Source: Mycolicibacterium mageritense (GTDB taxonomy: Bacteria > Actinomycetota > Actinomycetes > Mycobacteriales > Mycobacteriaceae). Taken from it: a DNA stretch of 64,000 nt. The stretch covers positions 3,286,001-3,350,000 of the forward strand of contig NZ_AP022567.1 of assembly GCF_010727475.1 (NCBI RefSeq). The letters run 5' to 3'. This document shows positions 34,588 through 42,762 of the stretch, in pieces. Under the pieces are notes generated by a model. It did no database searches, had not been told where the DNA came from, and worked only from the letters and a program-made list of their open reading frames with translations. Numbering within the stretch: position 1 is the first letter of the stretch; each line of letters starts with the position of its first letter. Both the position numbers and the translations under genes were made by a program.

Positions 34588-35420
34588 CCGAGCATCTCCT
34601 CAACAGAGCTTGCGAACTTTCGATCCGCTTCGGCATCGGCATGACATCTCGGACATAAGCCGTCACTTGAGAACGGGTGTGCGGGTTCTTCGGAGCACGT
34701 GCGGCACAGGACTTCCGCATCGAGAGCAAGTTCCTGCTTCTCGTCCAGGCTCGCGGAGCGAAGCGGAGCGTTCTCTTGTTCGAACCCATGATCAGCAAGA
34801 CGTGTGTTCATCTCGTCGTTGGGTGCGTTTTCGGCAGAAAACGCCCTATCACCCGTTGTAGTTCTTTCACCCGTGTATTCACCCGTTCTTTCACCCGTGG
34901 GGGTAGGTGTTTTCGCAGGTAGAGAATTTTCTCCAGGCGGGTCATTACCGCCTATTTGGCGGGTAATTACCGCCAATTTGGCGGGTAACTCGGGGTATGA
35001 CCCGCCTATTTGGCGGGTAATTGTGGCATCGGACAGCTGCTCATTGTCAACCATTGTCACATTCACCGGACTATGACCCGCCAGATTGGCGGGTAATTCT
35101 GGGATCGCCAGCCGGTACTTATCCGGTCCGTGGTGGCCGGGGCCACGCTTCCGGGGTACGTCGACAACGAGATAACCCAACTGCTTCGCTTTGGAGATGG
35201 CGCGCTCTACCGTGCGTAGCCCCACCTTGAACCGCTCGGCCATTACGGACTGTCGCACGTAGAGCACACCCTCGCGCCTGCGGTGGTTCACGTAAGTAAC
35301 GGCCATGTTCTGCAACACGTATTTATCCGCAGCCGACAGCCGGGTATCTGCCTGGACCGCCATAAACCAGTCGAATTTGTCGACGCGCCCCGTTGGCCTG
35401 TCGCTGGCTCGATCTATCAT
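34584..35420 (-). CDS. Replication-initiator/helix-turn-helix protein of the element
   Basis: 278 residues from ATG 35420 (MIDRASDRPTGRVDKFDWFM). N-terminal winged helix: LSAADKYVLQNMAVTYVNHR, then RQSVMAERFKVGLRTVERAI and KAKQLGYLVVDVPRKRG, as in phage replication-initiation proteins. The centre is a repeat region (ITRQIGG written twice, PAKLA twice) caused by palindromic DNA repeats. The C-terminus has a zinc finger C-x2-C...C-x2-C (CRTCSEEP, CPRCHAD). In phiRv1/phiRv2 a Rep gene occupies this place. No helicase or primase motif is seen, so replication would need host or helper enzymes. Confidence 0.75.
   Translation of the reverse strand: MIDRASDRPTGRVDKFDWFMAVQADTRLSAADKYVLQNMAVTYVNHRRREGVLYVRQSVMAERFKVGLRTVERAISKAKQLGYLVVDVPRKRGPGHHGPDKYRLAIPELPANLAGHSPVNVTMVDNEQLSDATITRQIGGSYPELPAKLAVITRQIGGNDPPGENSLPAKTPTPTGERTGEYTGERTTTGDRAFSAENAPNDEMNTRLADHGFEQENAPLRSASLDEKQELALDAEVLCRTCSEEPAHPFSSDGLCPRCHADAEADRKFASSVEEMLG
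34944..35097. repeat. Four palindromic iteron-like repeats inside rep
   Basis: Four copies of an 18-21 bp imperfect palindrome of the form ACCCGCC-tatt/aatt/agatt-GGCGGGTAA start near 34946, 34967, 35000 and 35076. The first two and the third are close together (about 22 and 33 bp apart), the fourth 76 bp away. Each is symmetric (CCGCC...GGCGG) and followed by TAAT or TAAC. Position within the initiator gene fits a replication origin or an autoregulatory operator. Confidence 0.8.
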
Positions 35421-35497
35421 GGTTGCGTTCCGTTCGGTCGTCGGAATCGTTGAGAATCGGCCCGCGTAAACCCCCAGGCGCGGGCCGATTCGCGTAC

Positions 35498-35923
35498 TCA
35501 GGACTGGATCTCGGTTCGGAGTTGTTCCCACAGTTCGGCACCCCGACCGGACGGGCGCAAAGCTCGAACTGCGATCCCGATTGCCTCCAGCGCCAACACA
35601 TTCCCTGCGACGACGGGAATGAGCTTGTCGGCCTGCGCGTGATCACCTGCCGCCATGGCGTCAACGAAGTCTGCGACCGTCCGTTGGGCGGCTCTGCGCT
35701 GTGCCGGGGTGGGCGGTCGGTCCACGGTCTCAGTCCTTTGGTCGATCCAGTCCTGTAGCCGGTCGTCGCGGATGAGTACCCGGCGACCGATACGGGTCAC
35801 GGCTGGCCCGTTGCCCTCGCTGATCTGGTCTTCCAAGTGGCGCTTGCTGATCCCGGCCACTGCTGCGGCTTCGCTAACGGTGCGCATCACCAGGGGTGGC
35901 GTAGTGGTTGCGTGCGTCTCCAT
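35498..35923 (-). CDS. xis: Excisionase-like MerR/HTH_17 protein
   Basis: 141 residues from ATG 35923 (METHATTTPPLVMRTVSEAA). HTH_17 domain: SEAAAVAGISKRHLEDQISE followed by the wing VTRIGRRVLIRDDRLQDWID, as in DNA-binding excisionases. The C-terminal helix-rich part (TPAQRRAAQRTVADFVDAMA) is an extension. Neighbouring the integrase in the phiRv1 order, it should be the recombination directionality factor that enables excision from tadA, and may also regulate rep. Confidence 0.72.
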   Translation of the reverse strand: METHATTTPPLVMRTVSEAAAVAGISKRHLEDQISEGNGPAVTRIGRRVLIRDDRLQDWIDQRTETVDRPPTPAQRRAAQRTVADFVDAMAAGDHAQADKLIPVVAGNVLALEAIGIAVRALRPSGRGAELWEQLRTEIQS

Positions 35924-36260
35924 GCAGCAAGTACAGCACTCAGTACAGGGCGCCTGATGTTGGTGATCTGCTGGGTACCTGGACAATTCGCGACAGTGCT
36001 GGCACTTGAGATAGGTGCTTGTCGGCAACCTCCAGGCATAACCGCATGTCAGCACTAGTTCACCTGGGCAACCGATATTCCTCCGGCGTGTCGTGCCAGG
36101 TTCTGTATCAGCGTGTCGCGCACTGAGTTTCAGCGGCAATCCGTTACACGATGACACGCAGAGAGCCGTGACCAGCTGCCTCCGGCTGAGTCAACGTTTG
36201 CCATTGTGTGAAATACGTTGGCATAAAGCGGAATAGACCCACGTCAGTCTGACGCGTTAG
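35924..36260. promoter_or_regulatory. Control region between xis and the integrase end
   Basis: About 340 bp without a convincing gene. It must carry the promoter of the leftward xis-rep-capsid operon. Near 36190-36215 the related words CAACGTTTGCCA and TACGTTGGCA stand about 14 bp apart, next to TTGTGTG and AT-rich GAAATA, a plausible operator/promoter. No precise -10/-35 pair can be assigned with confidence. Confidence 0.4.
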
Positions 36261-36278
36261 GTGAGTACCTTCGCCCAC

Positions 36279-36455
36279 ATGGGAAGACCAGCCGCCGAAC
36301 GCAGCGACATTGCCGCTGCCGTGCGCGCTGTCGTGGACGCCGCGCCACCGCTCACCGCTGAGACCGTGCAGCGGATCGCGCAGATAATGCGGGTGCCGCT
36401 AACGCTTCCAATCGATGCGGACACCAGCCGGGTCGAACCCCAAATGTCCGCGTGA
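36279..36455 (+). CDS. Small protein antiparallel to integrase
   Basis: 58 residues from ATG 36279 (MGRPAAERSDIAAAVRAVVD), continuing AAPPLTAETVQRIAQIMRVP; a GTG at 36261 is also in frame. Short helical proteins with a PPLT-x-E-x(3)-I/L pattern often sit beside integrase genes in actinobacterial elements. The 3' end overlaps the integrase 3' end by 57 bp on the opposite strand. No function is known. Confidence 0.5.
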   Translation: MGRPAAERSDIAAAVRAVVDAAPPLTAETVQRIAQIMRVPLTLPIDADTSRVEPQMSA

Positions 36456-37820
36456 CCGGCCCAGCGGAAGCACCGTCACGGTGCACAGATAATCGATGAT
36501 CGCCCGTTTCTGGCCCAGCGTGAGTGCCGCCCACGCTGCCGCCATATCGGCGGGCTCCGCGTGCGCGAGGGCATCCAACGGCGACTTGCCGCCGATCATG
36601 GCCAGCTGAGCAGCGACCTGCGCTGCGCGTTCTTCGATGCGCTTGGACCCAGCCGTCAACGCTGCCCGCGTGATGTCGCCTTCGGCGAACGCCTCCGCAA
36701 GCTGCTCCTGCCGCAGGCGCAGCGCATCGGCCTCGGCGCGCAGCTCCACCACGTTCGTGGTGCTTTCCTCGGCGATGGCCTCATGCACGAGACCGGGACG
36801 AGACAGCCGCTCCACCATCACTGCTTCCACGAACCCGTCCAGCGCGGTCGCTTCCCGGCTCACATGCCCACCACTATCTTTCCGGTCACGGCTGCGGCAG
36901 CGATACGCGCGACGCTTCGCGGTGCTGGAGGACACCCGCAACTCGGCCTCACCGCAGACACCACAGTGGTAGAGCCCTGAGCCGAGCCATCGCACACCAG
37001 GGCCACGCCCCGCGTTGGTGCGCCGCGCTGGGTCGGTCAGGATCGCGCACGCTGCCCGCCACGTTTCCTCGGGCACGATGGCGGGCCACTGCGCCTTGCC
37101 GACGATCTCACCCTTGTACGACGACAAGCCAGCCGTGCGCGGGCGTCGGATGGTGTCCGATAGTGCGACGGCGGTCCACCGTGCCCGACCCGTCACTGTG
37201 GGGACACCGCGGGCGTTAAAGTCCCGCACGATGGCGCGCAGGCTCACTCCGGAGACGATCTGCTCCACAGCCTTCGCCAGCTCGGCAGCTTCGTCGGCTC
37301 GGATAGTGATGCCGTCAGGCTCGAACCCGAACGGCCGTATGCCGCCGTGGAAGCCGCCAGCTTTGGCCTGTTGCTGGCGTGCGCGCCGGATGCGTTCGCC
37401 CTTGTGCTCGGACTCGTGTTGACCCCACGCGGACAAGGTGATCGCGATCGCTCGACCTGACGGGGTTGACAAGTCCCAATGGCCCGCTTGCACGGTGTGT
37501 GTATCGATGCCGTGCTTACGGCTGACTGCTACGTAGTGCTCCAGCTCCAGCACCGACCGGTGTAGCCGGTCGGGGTGCCATGCCAGCACTCCTTTGACCG
37601 CACCCGACTCGATGGCGTTCAGCAGTGCCTCGTACTGCGGTCGGCGCTTGCCGGAGTAAGCGGAGATGTCGTTGTCGCAGAACACTTGGACGACGTGCCA
37701 GCCGAGTGTTTCGGCGAGCTTGCGGCAGTCCTGCTCTTGGCGGTCCACACCGAGGCCAGCGCCGGTGCGGTCCTGGGATATGCGCACGTAGATAGCGGCT
37801 GGAACCACGTTCTTACTCAT
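36399..37820 (-). CDS. int: Large serine integrase
   Basis: 473 residues. Catalytic domain: nucleophile serine in IYVRISQDRTGAGLGVDRQE (about S15), then DNDISAYSGKRRPQYEALLN and VLAWHPDRLHRS, as in serine recombinases. Then the recombinase domain (GFHGGIRPFGFEPDGI), a zinc ribbon with CGVCGEAEL and YRCRSRDRK, and a coiled-coil segment (NVVELRAEADALRLRQEQLA). It integrates the element at attB in tadA by a two-base staggered exchange; excision needs the directionality factor. It starts 34 bp from attR, the usual int-att arrangement, and resembles the phiRv1 integrase in size. Confidence 0.93.
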   Translation of the reverse strand: MSKNVVPAAIYVRISQDRTGAGLGVDRQEQDCRKLAETLGWHVVQVFCDNDISAYSGKRRPQYEALLNAIESGAVKGVLAWHPDRLHRSVLELEHYVAVSRKHGIDTHTVQAGHWDLSTPSGRAIAITLSAWGQHESEHKGERIRRARQQQAKAGGFHGGIRPFGFEPDGITIRADEAAELAKAVEQIVSGVSLRAIVRDFNARGVPTVTGRARWTAVALSDTIRRPRTAGLSSYKGEIVGKAQWPAIVPEETWRAACAILTDPARRTNAGRGPGVRWLGSGLYHCGVCGEAELRVSSSTAKRRAYRCRSRDRKDSGGHVSREATALDGFVEAVMVERLSRPGLVHEAIAEESTTNVVELRAEADALRLRQEQLAEAFAEGDITRAALTAGSKRIEERAAQVAAQLAMIGGKSPLDALAHAEPADMAAAWAALTLGQKRAIIDYLCTVTVLPLGRSRGHLGFDPAGVRIDWKR

Positions 37821-37834
37821 GCCATCCAGTGTGT

Positions 37835-37870
37835 CATAAATATGGTGCCGTAAAGACCACGCTGTTGACC
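37835..37870. other. attR of element 1
   Basis: Right junction: element sequence tatggtgccgtA, shared AA at 37853-37854, then host sequence gaccacgctgttgac, which continues the tadA Walker A codons (K-T-T-L-L). Flanks joined at AA give ...GGC AAG ACC ACG, i.e. G-K-T-T. Confidence 0.8.
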
Positions 37871-38239
37871 GCGGCCCTCGGCGCGGTCGCCGCCCACGAG
37901 CGCATCATCTGCGTCGAGGACGCTGCCGAACTCGCCCCACCGCATCCGCACCTGGTGCGGTTGGTGGCCCGCAGCGCCAACGTCGAAGGCGTCGGCGAGG
38001 TCACGGTGCGGGATCTGGTGCGCCAGGCCTTGCGGATGCGGCCCGACCGCATCGTGGTCGGCGAAGTCCGCGGCGCCGAAGTGGTCGACCTGCTCGCGGC
38101 GCTCAACACCGGCCACGACGGCGGCGCGGGCACGGTGCACGCCAACAGCCCCGCCGAGGTGCCCGCACGGCTGGAGGCTCTCGCCGCGCTCGGTGGCCTC
38201 AACCGCGAGGCGCTGTCCAGCCAGCTCGCGGCGGCCGTC
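37855..38239 (+). pseudogene. tadA: tadA, middle fragment (ATPase core without P-loop start)
   Basis: Continues the CpaF/TadA ATPase: TTLLTAALGAVAAHERIICV with the Asp box VEDAAELAPPHPHLVRL, Walker B region RMRPDRIVVGEVRGAEVVDL and the His box NTGHDGGAGTVHANSP. It starts in mid-codon at attR and ends after LSSQLAAAV at 38239, where element 2 begins; the frame then runs 30 codons into the transposon and stops at 38329. No start codon or promoter is obvious, so it is probably not translated. Confidence 0.92.
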
Positions 38240-38329
38240 TTATCTGTAGGTCGGTTGCGGGTGTCCTCGACTGTCGCTGACGGTGATCGGGATGGTGTTT
38301 GCGACCGTGGGCGACATGCTTATCTGTAG
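38239..38329 (+). repeat. 11-bp direct repeats at the left end of element 2
   Basis: CTTATCTGTAG occurs at 38239-38249, exactly at the transposon boundary, and again at 38319-38329, 80 bp further in. The right end, read inward on the opposite strand, has the related TTATCAGTAG six bases from its boundary. These look like recombinase binding sites (terminal and subterminal). Confidence 0.75.
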
Positions 38330-38428
38330 TGCTGTACTCGATGATCTGCGCTCTGCGGGGCGGGTTTTGGCGGATCGGTGTGAATCGGGAATGCCGCGTG
38401 TGACTGTGGTTGAAATTTCTTAGCGCTG

Positions 38429-41400
38429 TCAGGTTGTGGCGGTGGCTGGTTGTGGTGTTGGTGTGGGGTGTGTTGTGGGTGTGGTGGGGCGTTGTGGCCA
38501 CCAGCTGGCTTGGCGGAGCAGGGTGGCGATGGCTGGGACGGTGAGGGTGCGTACGAGGAAGGTGTCCAGCAGTAGTCCGCAGCCGATGATGAGTCCGGTT
38601 TGGATCATGATGGCTACCGATCCGATCATCAGGCCGAACATGCTGGCTGCGAAGATGAGGCCGGCGGAGGTGATGACTGAGCCGGTGGTGGCTACGGTGC
38701 GCAGCACGCCGACGCGGATGTTGTGGGTGGATTCTTCGCGGAGTCGGGATACGAGCAGCATGTTGTAGTCGGCGCCGACGGCGACGAGGATGATGAACGC
38801 TAGTAGTGGTACGGGCCAAGCGATTTGGTGGCCGAGGATCCATTGGAAGACGATGACTCCGATACCGAGTGAGGCCAGGTAGTTCAGCACGACGGTGCCC
38901 AGCAGATATAGCGGGGCGATCAGGGCGCGTAGCAGGGCGATGAGGATGAGTCCGACAATGACCAGGGTGGCGATGGCCAGTTGGGTGAAGTCGGATGAGA
39001 GCAGGCGTTGGATGTCGGAGTTGACGGCGGGGAATCCGGCGACCGAGACGGTGGCGTGGTCCAGGGAGGTGTTGGGGCGTGCGGTGTTGGCGACGTCGGT
39101 GATCTGGCGGGCCAGGTTCATCGCCTCGCCGCTGTAGGGGTCGGTGTTGGTGTCGATGGCGAAGCGGGCGGTTTTGCCGTCGGGTGAGAGGAAGTGTTTG
39201 GCGACGTCGGCGAATTGGCGGTTGTCGAAGGCTTCGGGGGGCAGGTAGAAGCCGGTGGCGGCATCGGATCCGGCGGTGGCGCGGGCGGAGTTTTGCAGTT
39301 GGGCCGCGATTTGACTCATCCCGGACAGCATTTGGATGTTGCTGTCGGCCAGGGTGTGCACGCCGGTGGCCAGGGCGCGTGCGCCGGAGGCCAGTTGGCT
39401 GATGCCGTGTTGGAGTCGGCCGATGTTGGCGGTCAGGTTTTCGGGGTTGCCGAGGGTTTTGAAGGCGTTGTTCATGGTGGCCACGGTGTGTTGCACTTCG
39501 GTGAGGGTGCCGGTGACGGTGGCGTTGGTGGCCGGGTTGTACTGGTCGCCCAGGGTGGCGAGTTGGGTGAAGAATCCGTTGTCGCGCAGGGTGGTCAGGA
39601 TACTGACCTGGTCGCGGATCTGGGTGCATTGCGGGGTGGTGATACACCACGGTGAGGTGTTGAGTGCGGTGACGAGCGGGTCGAGGGCGGCGATGGCGGT
39701 CTGGGCGCGTTCGGCCAGGGGTCGGATGCCGGGGCCGGCTTGGATGGCGGTGTCGACCTCGGGTGCGGTGGCTGAGAGTTGTTGCAGCAGCGGGCCGAAG
39801 CGCTGCATGTTCTCACCGGCGGCGCCGGCTTGGGTGAGTACACCGCCCAGGGGGGTGAGCGCGGTGCGCACGGTGGTGTCGAGTTGGGCCAGGCCGTCGG
39901 CGAGTTGGTCGGCGCCGTGGGTGAGCTTGTCCAGGTCGGTGCGCCGGTCGTTGCCCTGGGCGACCGAGTCGGCCATCTTGTCGCCGATTTGTCCGTTCTG
40001 CCAGGACAGTTGGGCTTGGTCGAGGCGTTGCCCGGCCGGTCGGGTGATCCCGGAAACACGTGTCACGGCCGGGATTTGGGCGATGCGTGAGGCCATCTCG
40101 TCGAGGTCGGCCAGGCCTTTGCCGGTGCGCATGTCGGTCGGGTTTTCCACGACGAGGAATTCGGTGATGACGACGTCTTTGGGGAAATGGCGGTCCAGCA
40201 GCTGATAGCCCTGGTTGCTGGCGGTGGTGGGGGGTTGTCCTTGGCGGTCGTCGTAGCTGATGGTCATGGTCGCCGCGGCCGCTGACAGTGCCACCAGGAT
40301 GGTCAGGCTGATGACCAGCAGCGGCACCGGGCGACGCACCACGGCCACGGCCACGCTGTTCCAGTAGCGGCGGGTGCGGTCGGGTTTGGGTTCGCCGATG
40401 CCGCGGGTGGCCGCCAGCGCCAGCACCGGCGGCAGCAGGGTCACGGTGGCGGCGAATCCGACTGCCACGGCGACCGCGCAGGCCGGACCGAGGCCGGCGA
40501 ACACACTCAAGGTGGCGAACACCATGGCCAGAAAGGCCAGGGCCACGGTGCCCGCCGAGGCCAGGATGACTCGGCCGATGCTGGCGGTGGCCGCGATGAC
40601 CGCCTGCTCGGCGGGCACCTGGGCGCGGCGTTGTTCGTGGTAGCGGCTGATCAGAAACACGGTGTAGTCGGTGCCGGCGCCGAGCAGGATCGCGGTCATG
40701 AACGCCACGGTGAACTGCGAGACCGGCATGCCGATTTCCCCCAGGGCAGAGAGCACCCCACGCCCGACGGCCAGGCTGATCCCGATCACCAGCAGCGGCA
40801 GCAGCGCGGTGAACACCGACCGGTACACGATCAGCAGGATCAGCGCGATCAGCCCGGCGGTGGCGATCGAAATGAACACCAGGTCGTGCTCGGCTGAGGC
40901 GATCTGATCGGCGAACGTGGCCGGTGGCCCTGTCACATAGGCCGTGGTGGACGTGTTGGCGAATGCCGTGTCGGTGAGATCGCGCACGGCTTGCACGGAT
41001 TCGGCCGCGGTGGGATCACCGAGCGTGCCGGCCACCCCGACCGGCAGATACCAGGCCTTGCCGTCACCGCTGACCGCCTGGGTTCTGGTGACCGGGTCGG
41101 CCAGCAGATCCTGGACCAGCAGGACATGGTCGTGATCGGCGCGCAACCGCCCCACCAGATCCTGATAGCGCAGCTGATTATCGGGGGTCAGACCGGCCGG
41201 GTCTTGCATCGCGACGAACAGCATCGTCTTGGAGCCCTGCTCACCGAACGCCTCACTCATGCGGTCCACGGTCTGAAACGAGGGCACATCACGCGGGATC
41301 AGATCGACCGACTGTTGGCGCACCACCGTCTCCAGCTGCGGGAACAGCAGCGCCAGCACCACCGCGGCCGCGATCCATCCACCGATCACCAATGCCTTGT

Positions 41401-41515
41401 GGCCCACCGTGAACGCCGCGAGCCGACCCAACCGGGCGCTGTATTCCGAAGATCCGGACAGATCGACGCCGCGCCGGCCACGGGAAGGCCCAGCATCTCC
41501 GGTTCGATCGCCCAT
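38429..41515 (-). CDS. MmpL-family RND transporter on the transposon
   Basis: 1028 residues from ATG 41515 (MGDRTGDAGPSRGRRG), with GGGAGG upstream. Two MMPL domains, each a transmembrane helix, a large periplasmic loop and five helices. The proton-relay Asp-Tyr pairs of MmpL proteins are visible in LLGAGTDYTVFLISRYHEQR and VAVGADYNMLLVSRLREEST. The second loop contains long helical coiled-coil-like segments (DQLADGLAQLDTTV, ARALATGVHTLAD). MmpL proteins export mycobacterial lipids, siderophores or drugs across the inner membrane; no mmpS partner is adjacent. The thioesterase and TetR neighbours point to an acyl or fatty substrate; inference. The start is next to a palindromic operator. Confidence 0.92.
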   Translation of the reverse strand: MGDRTGDAGPSRGRRGVDLSGSSEYSARLGRLAAFTVGHKALVIGGWIAAAVVLALLFPQLETVVRQQSVDLIPRDVPSFQTVDRMSEAFGEQGSKTMLFVAMQDPAGLTPDNQLRYQDLVGRLRADHDHVLLVQDLLADPVTRTQAVSGDGKAWYLPVGVAGTLGDPTAAESVQAVRDLTDTAFANTSTTAYVTGPPATFADQIASAEHDLVFISIATAGLIALILLIVYRSVFTALLPLLVIGISLAVGRGVLSALGEIGMPVSQFTVAFMTAILLGAGTDYTVFLISRYHEQRRAQVPAEQAVIAATASIGRVILASAGTVALAFLAMVFATLSVFAGLGPACAVAVAVGFAATVTLLPPVLALAATRGIGEPKPDRTRRYWNSVAVAVVRRPVPLLVISLTILVALSAAAATMTISYDDRQGQPPTTASNQGYQLLDRHFPKDVVITEFLVVENPTDMRTGKGLADLDEMASRIAQIPAVTRVSGITRPAGQRLDQAQLSWQNGQIGDKMADSVAQGNDRRTDLDKLTHGADQLADGLAQLDTTVRTALTPLGGVLTQAGAAGENMQRFGPLLQQLSATAPEVDTAIQAGPGIRPLAERAQTAIAALDPLVTALNTSPWCITTPQCTQIRDQVSILTTLRDNGFFTQLATLGDQYNPATNATVTGTLTEVQHTVATMNNAFKTLGNPENLTANIGRLQHGISQLASGARALATGVHTLADSNIQMLSGMSQIAAQLQNSARATAGSDAATGFYLPPEAFDNRQFADVAKHFLSPDGKTARFAIDTNTDPYSGEAMNLARQITDVANTARPNTSLDHATVSVAGFPAVNSDIQRLLSSDFTQLAIATLVIVGLILIALLRALIAPLYLLGTVVLNYLASLGIGVIVFQWILGHQIAWPVPLLAFIILVAVGADYNMLLVSRLREESTHNIRVGVLRTVATTGSVITSAGLIFAASMFGLMIGSVAIMIQTGLIIGCGLLLDTFLVRTLTVPAIATLLRQASWWPQRPTTPTTHPTPTPQPATATT

Positions 41516-41539
41516 CCCCACGCCTCCCAAGAAACGAAA

Positions 41540-41566
41540 CTATCGGTATCGCTACGATACTAATAG
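41540..41566. promoter_or_regulatory. TetR-type operator upstream of mmpL
   Basis: Near-palindrome CTATCGGTATCG-c-TACGATACTAATAG (left half matches the reverse complement of the right half at 10 of 12 positions), 25 bp before the mmpL start. The words ACTATCGGTA and GATACTA recur at the two other intergenic sites of the cargo. Confidence 0.7.
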
Positions 41567-41639
41567 TCCCACACGAGGATCGGAAGGGCCGCGCCGACCT
41601 TTCGGGCCATGGTTGCGGCTGGGCGCGGTGGGGGGTGAA

Positions 41640-42065
41640 TTAACTTGCGGTGTCCTCAGATTCGTCGTCGGGCAGGTCGTGGCGCACCACCCGCACCCGC
41701 CCGCGGGGCAGGCATGCCATGTAGCCGTGGCGTTTGCCGTAGAGCTCCCAGGAGGTCGCGGCCTCCTGGGGGGCGACATCGATGCGATGCCCGCGGGAAA
41801 AACCCAGGTGCAACCCGCCGCCCTCGTCGCACCACGCCCCCGTGCACACCGCGCCGGCCAGGTCCAGCAACGGACGCTGCTGGACCGAGACGTTGCCCGG
41901 GTCGATGAGGACCTGCTCTTCGGGATAAGACGATCCGATCGGCGGCAGGGTCAGCCGGATCGGGGTGGCGATCACCAATTCGTTGTAATCGTCGAGGTCG
42001 AGCACCAATCCGTCGCGCAACGAGACACGCTGAACGGTGCACCGCTCGATCCAGGGGGTATGCAT
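41640..42065 (-). CDS. DUF6188-like protein
   Basis: 141 residues starting MHTPWIERCTVQRVSLRDGL with VLDLDDYNELVIATPIRLTL, and ending in an acidic tail DDESEDTAS. The D-DYNELVI...P pattern resembles the actinobacterial DUF6188 family, mostly beta-strand, function unknown. No signal peptide. Lies between mmpL (125 bp downstream) and the TetR gene (74 bp upstream). A regulatory or accessory role for the transporter is possible only by position. Confidence 0.65.
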   Translation of the reverse strand: MHTPWIERCTVQRVSLRDGLVLDLDDYNELVIATPIRLTLPPIGSSYPEEQVLIDPGNVSVQQRPLLDLAGAVCTGAWCDEGGGLHLGFSRGHRIDVAPQEAATSWELYGKRHGYMACLPRGRVRVVRHDLPDDESEDTAS

Positions 42066-42119
42066 GCCCGGCTCCCTTCGACACGTCGTTGTGTCGCTTT
42101 ATGGTACTGGGAGTAGCGC

Positions 42120-42140
42120 AGCGATACTACTAGTATCGCT
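42120..42140. promoter_or_regulatory. Perfect 21-bp TetR-type operator
   Basis: AGCGATACTA-c-TAGTATCGCT, a perfect palindrome with a single central base. It covers the stop codon of the TetR gene and lies 55 bp upstream of the DUF6188-like gene. Shares GATACTA with the site before mmpL. Confidence 0.75.
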
Positions 42141-42762
42141 AAGTGGTGGTGTGGGTGCCGTGCACCAGCTGTCGGGTTGTGCGGTCGATGCGTTCGCGGG
42201 CCAGGTCCGCATCGATCCGGCCGCCGATGACGGCGATCAGGTTGGCCAGCCACACGTCGGCGATCAGGCTGGCCACGTCCCGGTCATGTGCGCTGGGTGT
42301 GGGCCCGCCCAGGGCGCGGGCCAGCATGTCCTCGATCACCGCGACAGCGTGCTCGATCGCGCTGGTGGCCTCGGTGTCGGCCACGACGAACGCACGCACC
42401 ATCGCCTCGGTCAGGTGCGGGTTGGCCTGCCAGGCTGTGTGCAGGTGGGTGGTCAACCGCCCCAGCCGGGCCTGCGGCGCCAGTTCACCGGTACTCCAGA
42501 CGAATTCGGTGTCGAGACGTTCGAATTCGCGGGCCAGCACCGTCACCAGCAGATGGCTTTTGGATCGGAAATGCCGATACAGCGAGCTGGCGGCAATGCC
42601 GGCCTGCGCGGCCACCGCACGCATCTGCACACCGTCAAAACCGTGTGCTGAGGCCACCGTCCACGCGGCATCCAGGATCGCCTCGCGACGCGCCCACACC
42701 GAGGCCGCCGGCCGGCGCGGGCGCCGCACCCGGTCCCGGGGTGCGGCGGTGGGCGCGCTCAC
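42139..42762 (-). CDS. TetR-family regulator (cargo, first)
   Basis: 207 residues, GTG start overlapping the thioesterase stop. N-terminal HTH: AILDAAWTVASAHGFDGVQM then RAVAAQAGIAASSLYRHFRS, the TetR signature. A basic, Pro/Arg-rich arm (RDRVRRPRRPAASVWARR) precedes it. The C-terminal ligand domain resembles KstR-type TetR_C regulators of lipid metabolism (TSAIEHAVAVIEDMLARALG). It probably represses the cargo genes through the nearby palindromes. Confidence 0.85.
   Translation of the reverse strand: MSAPTAAPRDRVRRPRRPAASVWARREAILDAAWTVASAHGFDGVQMRAVAAQAGIAASSLYRHFRSKSHLLVTVLAREFERLDTEFVWSTGELAPQARLGRLTTHLHTAWQANPHLTEAMVRAFVVADTEATSAIEHAVAVIEDMLARALGGPTPSAHDRDVASLIADVWLANLIAVIGGRIDADLARERIDRTTRQLVHGTHTTT

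Larger units (their letters stand above)
26328..37854. mobile_element. Element 1: phiRv1-like integrated phage satellite, about 11.5 kb
   Basis: Bounded by attL and attR with a common AA; removal restores tadA in frame. From right to left it carries serine integrase, a small opposite-strand gene, excisionase-like HTH, replication-initiator-like gene with palindromic repeats, small genes, HNH/zinc protein, WhiB-like protein, scaffold, HK97-type capsid and, past an IS3 insertion, a possible small terminase. The left end holds three AT-richer genes of unknown function. This order resembles M. tuberculosis phiRv1 and phiRv2. No portal, large terminase, tail, lysin or repressor gene is seen, so it cannot make a complete phage alone. 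Capsid-encoding satellites that borrow helper tails have this gene content. Confidence 0.85.

Noticed and set aside
38199..39650. 483-residue frame antisense in part to the MmpL gene
   Set aside because: Almost entirely His/Pro/Arg repeats, a wrong-frame translation of the MmpL C-terminal half.
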